From assembly GCF_013416555.1 (NCBI RefSeq), contig NZ_JACCFG010000003.1, positions 434,001-498,000 of the forward strand: a stretch of 64,000 bases of DNA. Reading direction: 5' to 3'. The translations under genes were made by a program, and so were the position numbers. Below are positions 63,021 through 64,000 of this stretch, piece by piece; the stretch's first letter is position 1; every line of letters starts with the position of its first letter. The notes beneath the pieces are model-generated. The model saw only the letters and a program-made list of their open reading frames with translations, searched no databases and had not been told where the DNA came from. Source of the DNA: Sphingomonas sp. R-74633. GTDB taxonomy: Bacteria > Pseudomonadota > Alphaproteobacteria > Sphingomonadales > Sphingomonadaceae.

Positions 63021-64000
63021 CTAGGCCTTGCGGGTAAGCCTCGCGATGAAGAACCCGTCCAACCCGCCGGCATCGGCCAGCGTTCCCGCCAGCAGGCGCA
63101 AGCTGCCGTCTTCACGCGGCATGACGCCATGGGGGAGCTCCTCTGGCTTAACCGGCACGATCGCATAGTCGGAGCGCGCCTTGAGGAACGTCGCGAGTTG
63201 GGCCTCGCCTTCTTCCGGCTCGAGCGAGCAGGTGGAGAAGACGAGCGTGCCGCCGGGCTTCACCCATTCCGCCGCGCGGAACAGCAGCTTGCCCTGCAGC
63301 TCGGCCATCTCGCGGATCAGGCTGGGGCGCACGCGGTGGAGCACGTCGGGGTGGCGGCGGAAGATACCGGTGGCGCTGCACGGCGCGTCGAGCAGCACCG
63401 CATCGGCCGGGGCGGCCGGCTTCCATTTGAGCAGATCGGCCTCGACCACCTCGGCGTTGAGGCCGGTGCGCTCGAGATTCTCATGAAGTCGCGCCAGACG
63501 ACTTTCGGAGACGTCCACCGCAGTCACTTGCCAGCCGGCCGCGGCGAGCTGGAGCGTCTTGCCCCCGGGCGCGGCGCACAGGTCGAGCGCGGTGCCGCTG
63601 CCCTTGCCGATCAGCCGGGCGGGGAGCGAGGCAGCGAGGTCCTGCACCCACCAGTCGCCCTCGGCATAGCCGTCGAGCATCACCACCTGGCCCTTTTCGT
63701 CGAGGCGGAGATGGCCGGGCATCAGGCTCTTGCCGGGCAGATCGGGCAGTTTGGCCGGGTCGCGCAGGGTAAGATCGAGCGGCGGCGGCACGGCAATGGC
63801 GCGCTCGGCATCTTCGATCATCTGGTCGCCCCAGGCGGCGTGCCAGCGCAGCGCCACCGCGTCGGGGAGCGTCGGCGGCTCGGGCAGCGTCACGCCCTGG
63901 CGGACCAGCGTGCCGAACACGCCGTGGACCAGCTTGCGCGGGCCGCCATCGACCAGCGGCAGCACGGTGGAGATCGCGGCATGGCCCGGCGTGCCGAGCG
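63021..64000 (-). CDS. rsmB: 16S rRNA (cytosine-C5)-methyltransferase RsmB, 5' end cut by window
   Basis: Methylates C967 of 16S rRNA. About 326 residues are present. The SAM domain shows motif I LDLCAAPGGKTLQLAAAG, motif IV VLLDAPCSATGIFRRHPD (with the release Cys) and motif VI STCSLEPEEGE (with the catalytic Cys). The upstream part contains the end of the NusB-like RNA-binding domain. The frame is open to base 64000, so the N-terminus lies outside. It is first of the run leading to purH. Confidence 0.95.
   Translation of the reverse strand, partial: LGTPGHAAISTVLPLVDGGPRKLVHGVFGTLVRQGVTLPEPPTLPDAVALRWHAAWGDQMIEDAERAIAVPPPLDLTLRDPAKLPDLPGKSLMPGHLRLDEKGQVVMLDGYAEGDWWVQDLAASLPARLIGKGSGTALDLCAAPGGKTLQLAAAGWQVTAVDVSESRLARLHENLERTGLNAEVVEADLLKWKPAAPADAVLLDAPCSATGIFRRHPDVLHRVRPSLIREMAELQGKLLFRAAEWVKPGGTLVFSTCSLEPEEGEAQLATFLKARSDYAIVPVKPEELPHGVMPREDGSLRLLAGTLADAGGLDGFFIARLTRKA

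Overview
The window looks like chromosomal DNA of a sphingomonad (Alphaproteobacteria, Sphingomonas or a close relative). The reasons are the high GC, a crtY-crtI-crtB carotenoid cluster, an Atm1-type exporter, an alphaproteobacterial LexA box (GTTC-N7-GTTC), many GTG/TTG starts, tightly overlapping genes and GC-rich palindromic intergenic repeats. I could identify no rRNA, tRNA, CRISPR array, transposase or integrase. Assignments rest on reading the sequence and motif recognition; no database search was run.

Region by region. 1-11.2 kb is mostly housekeeping: a nitronate monooxygenase-like gene cut by the left edge, a TonB-like protein, a TPR/Asp-hydroxylase protein, aspartate kinase, ubiG, a CsaA-like tRNA-binding protein, a GFA protein, an endonuclease III-like DNA glycosylase behind a consensus SOS box, ung and an S41 protease lipoprotein. 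11.35-13.08 kb is a visibly AT-richer island. It holds a stand-alone colicin E3-type ribonuclease domain, a small overlapping partner and an ImmA/IrrE metallopeptidase. This is the best candidate for an undescribed toxin-antitoxin or defence module.

13.1-24.3 kb has secreted proteins of unknown function, thiC behind a TPP riboswitch, a MipA/OmpV porin-like protein, a sigma-54-driven glnK-amtB pair, a palindromic repeat, and a GMC oxidoreductase overlapping a sterol-desaturase-family gene. 24.3-35.8 kb has a four-gene recQ unit with 4-base overlaps, a bacterial GH47 alpha-mannosidase, a HerA/DUF87-type ATPase and an Atm1-type ABC exporter. 35.8-40.4 kb is the carotenoid operon, transcribed crtY, crtI, DUF1851 protein, LOG protein, crtB, all overlapping or 1 nt apart.

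40.5-48.7 kb has a GST/TetR divergent pair with a palindromic operator, a CPBP protease, tldD, a LytS-type histidine kinase without a partner regulator and an ABC ATPase without a permease. 48.7-58.9 kb has nadB, a GT22-like mannosyltransferase, a class A beta-lactamase-fold hydrolase, a 2OG-Fe(II) oxygenase, polA and a polysaccharide flippase. 58.9-64 kb is the minus-strand cluster rsmB-rpe-heparinase-purH, with rsmB cut by the right edge. Five convergent gene pairs share one CTAG as both stop codons, which shows how compact this genome is.
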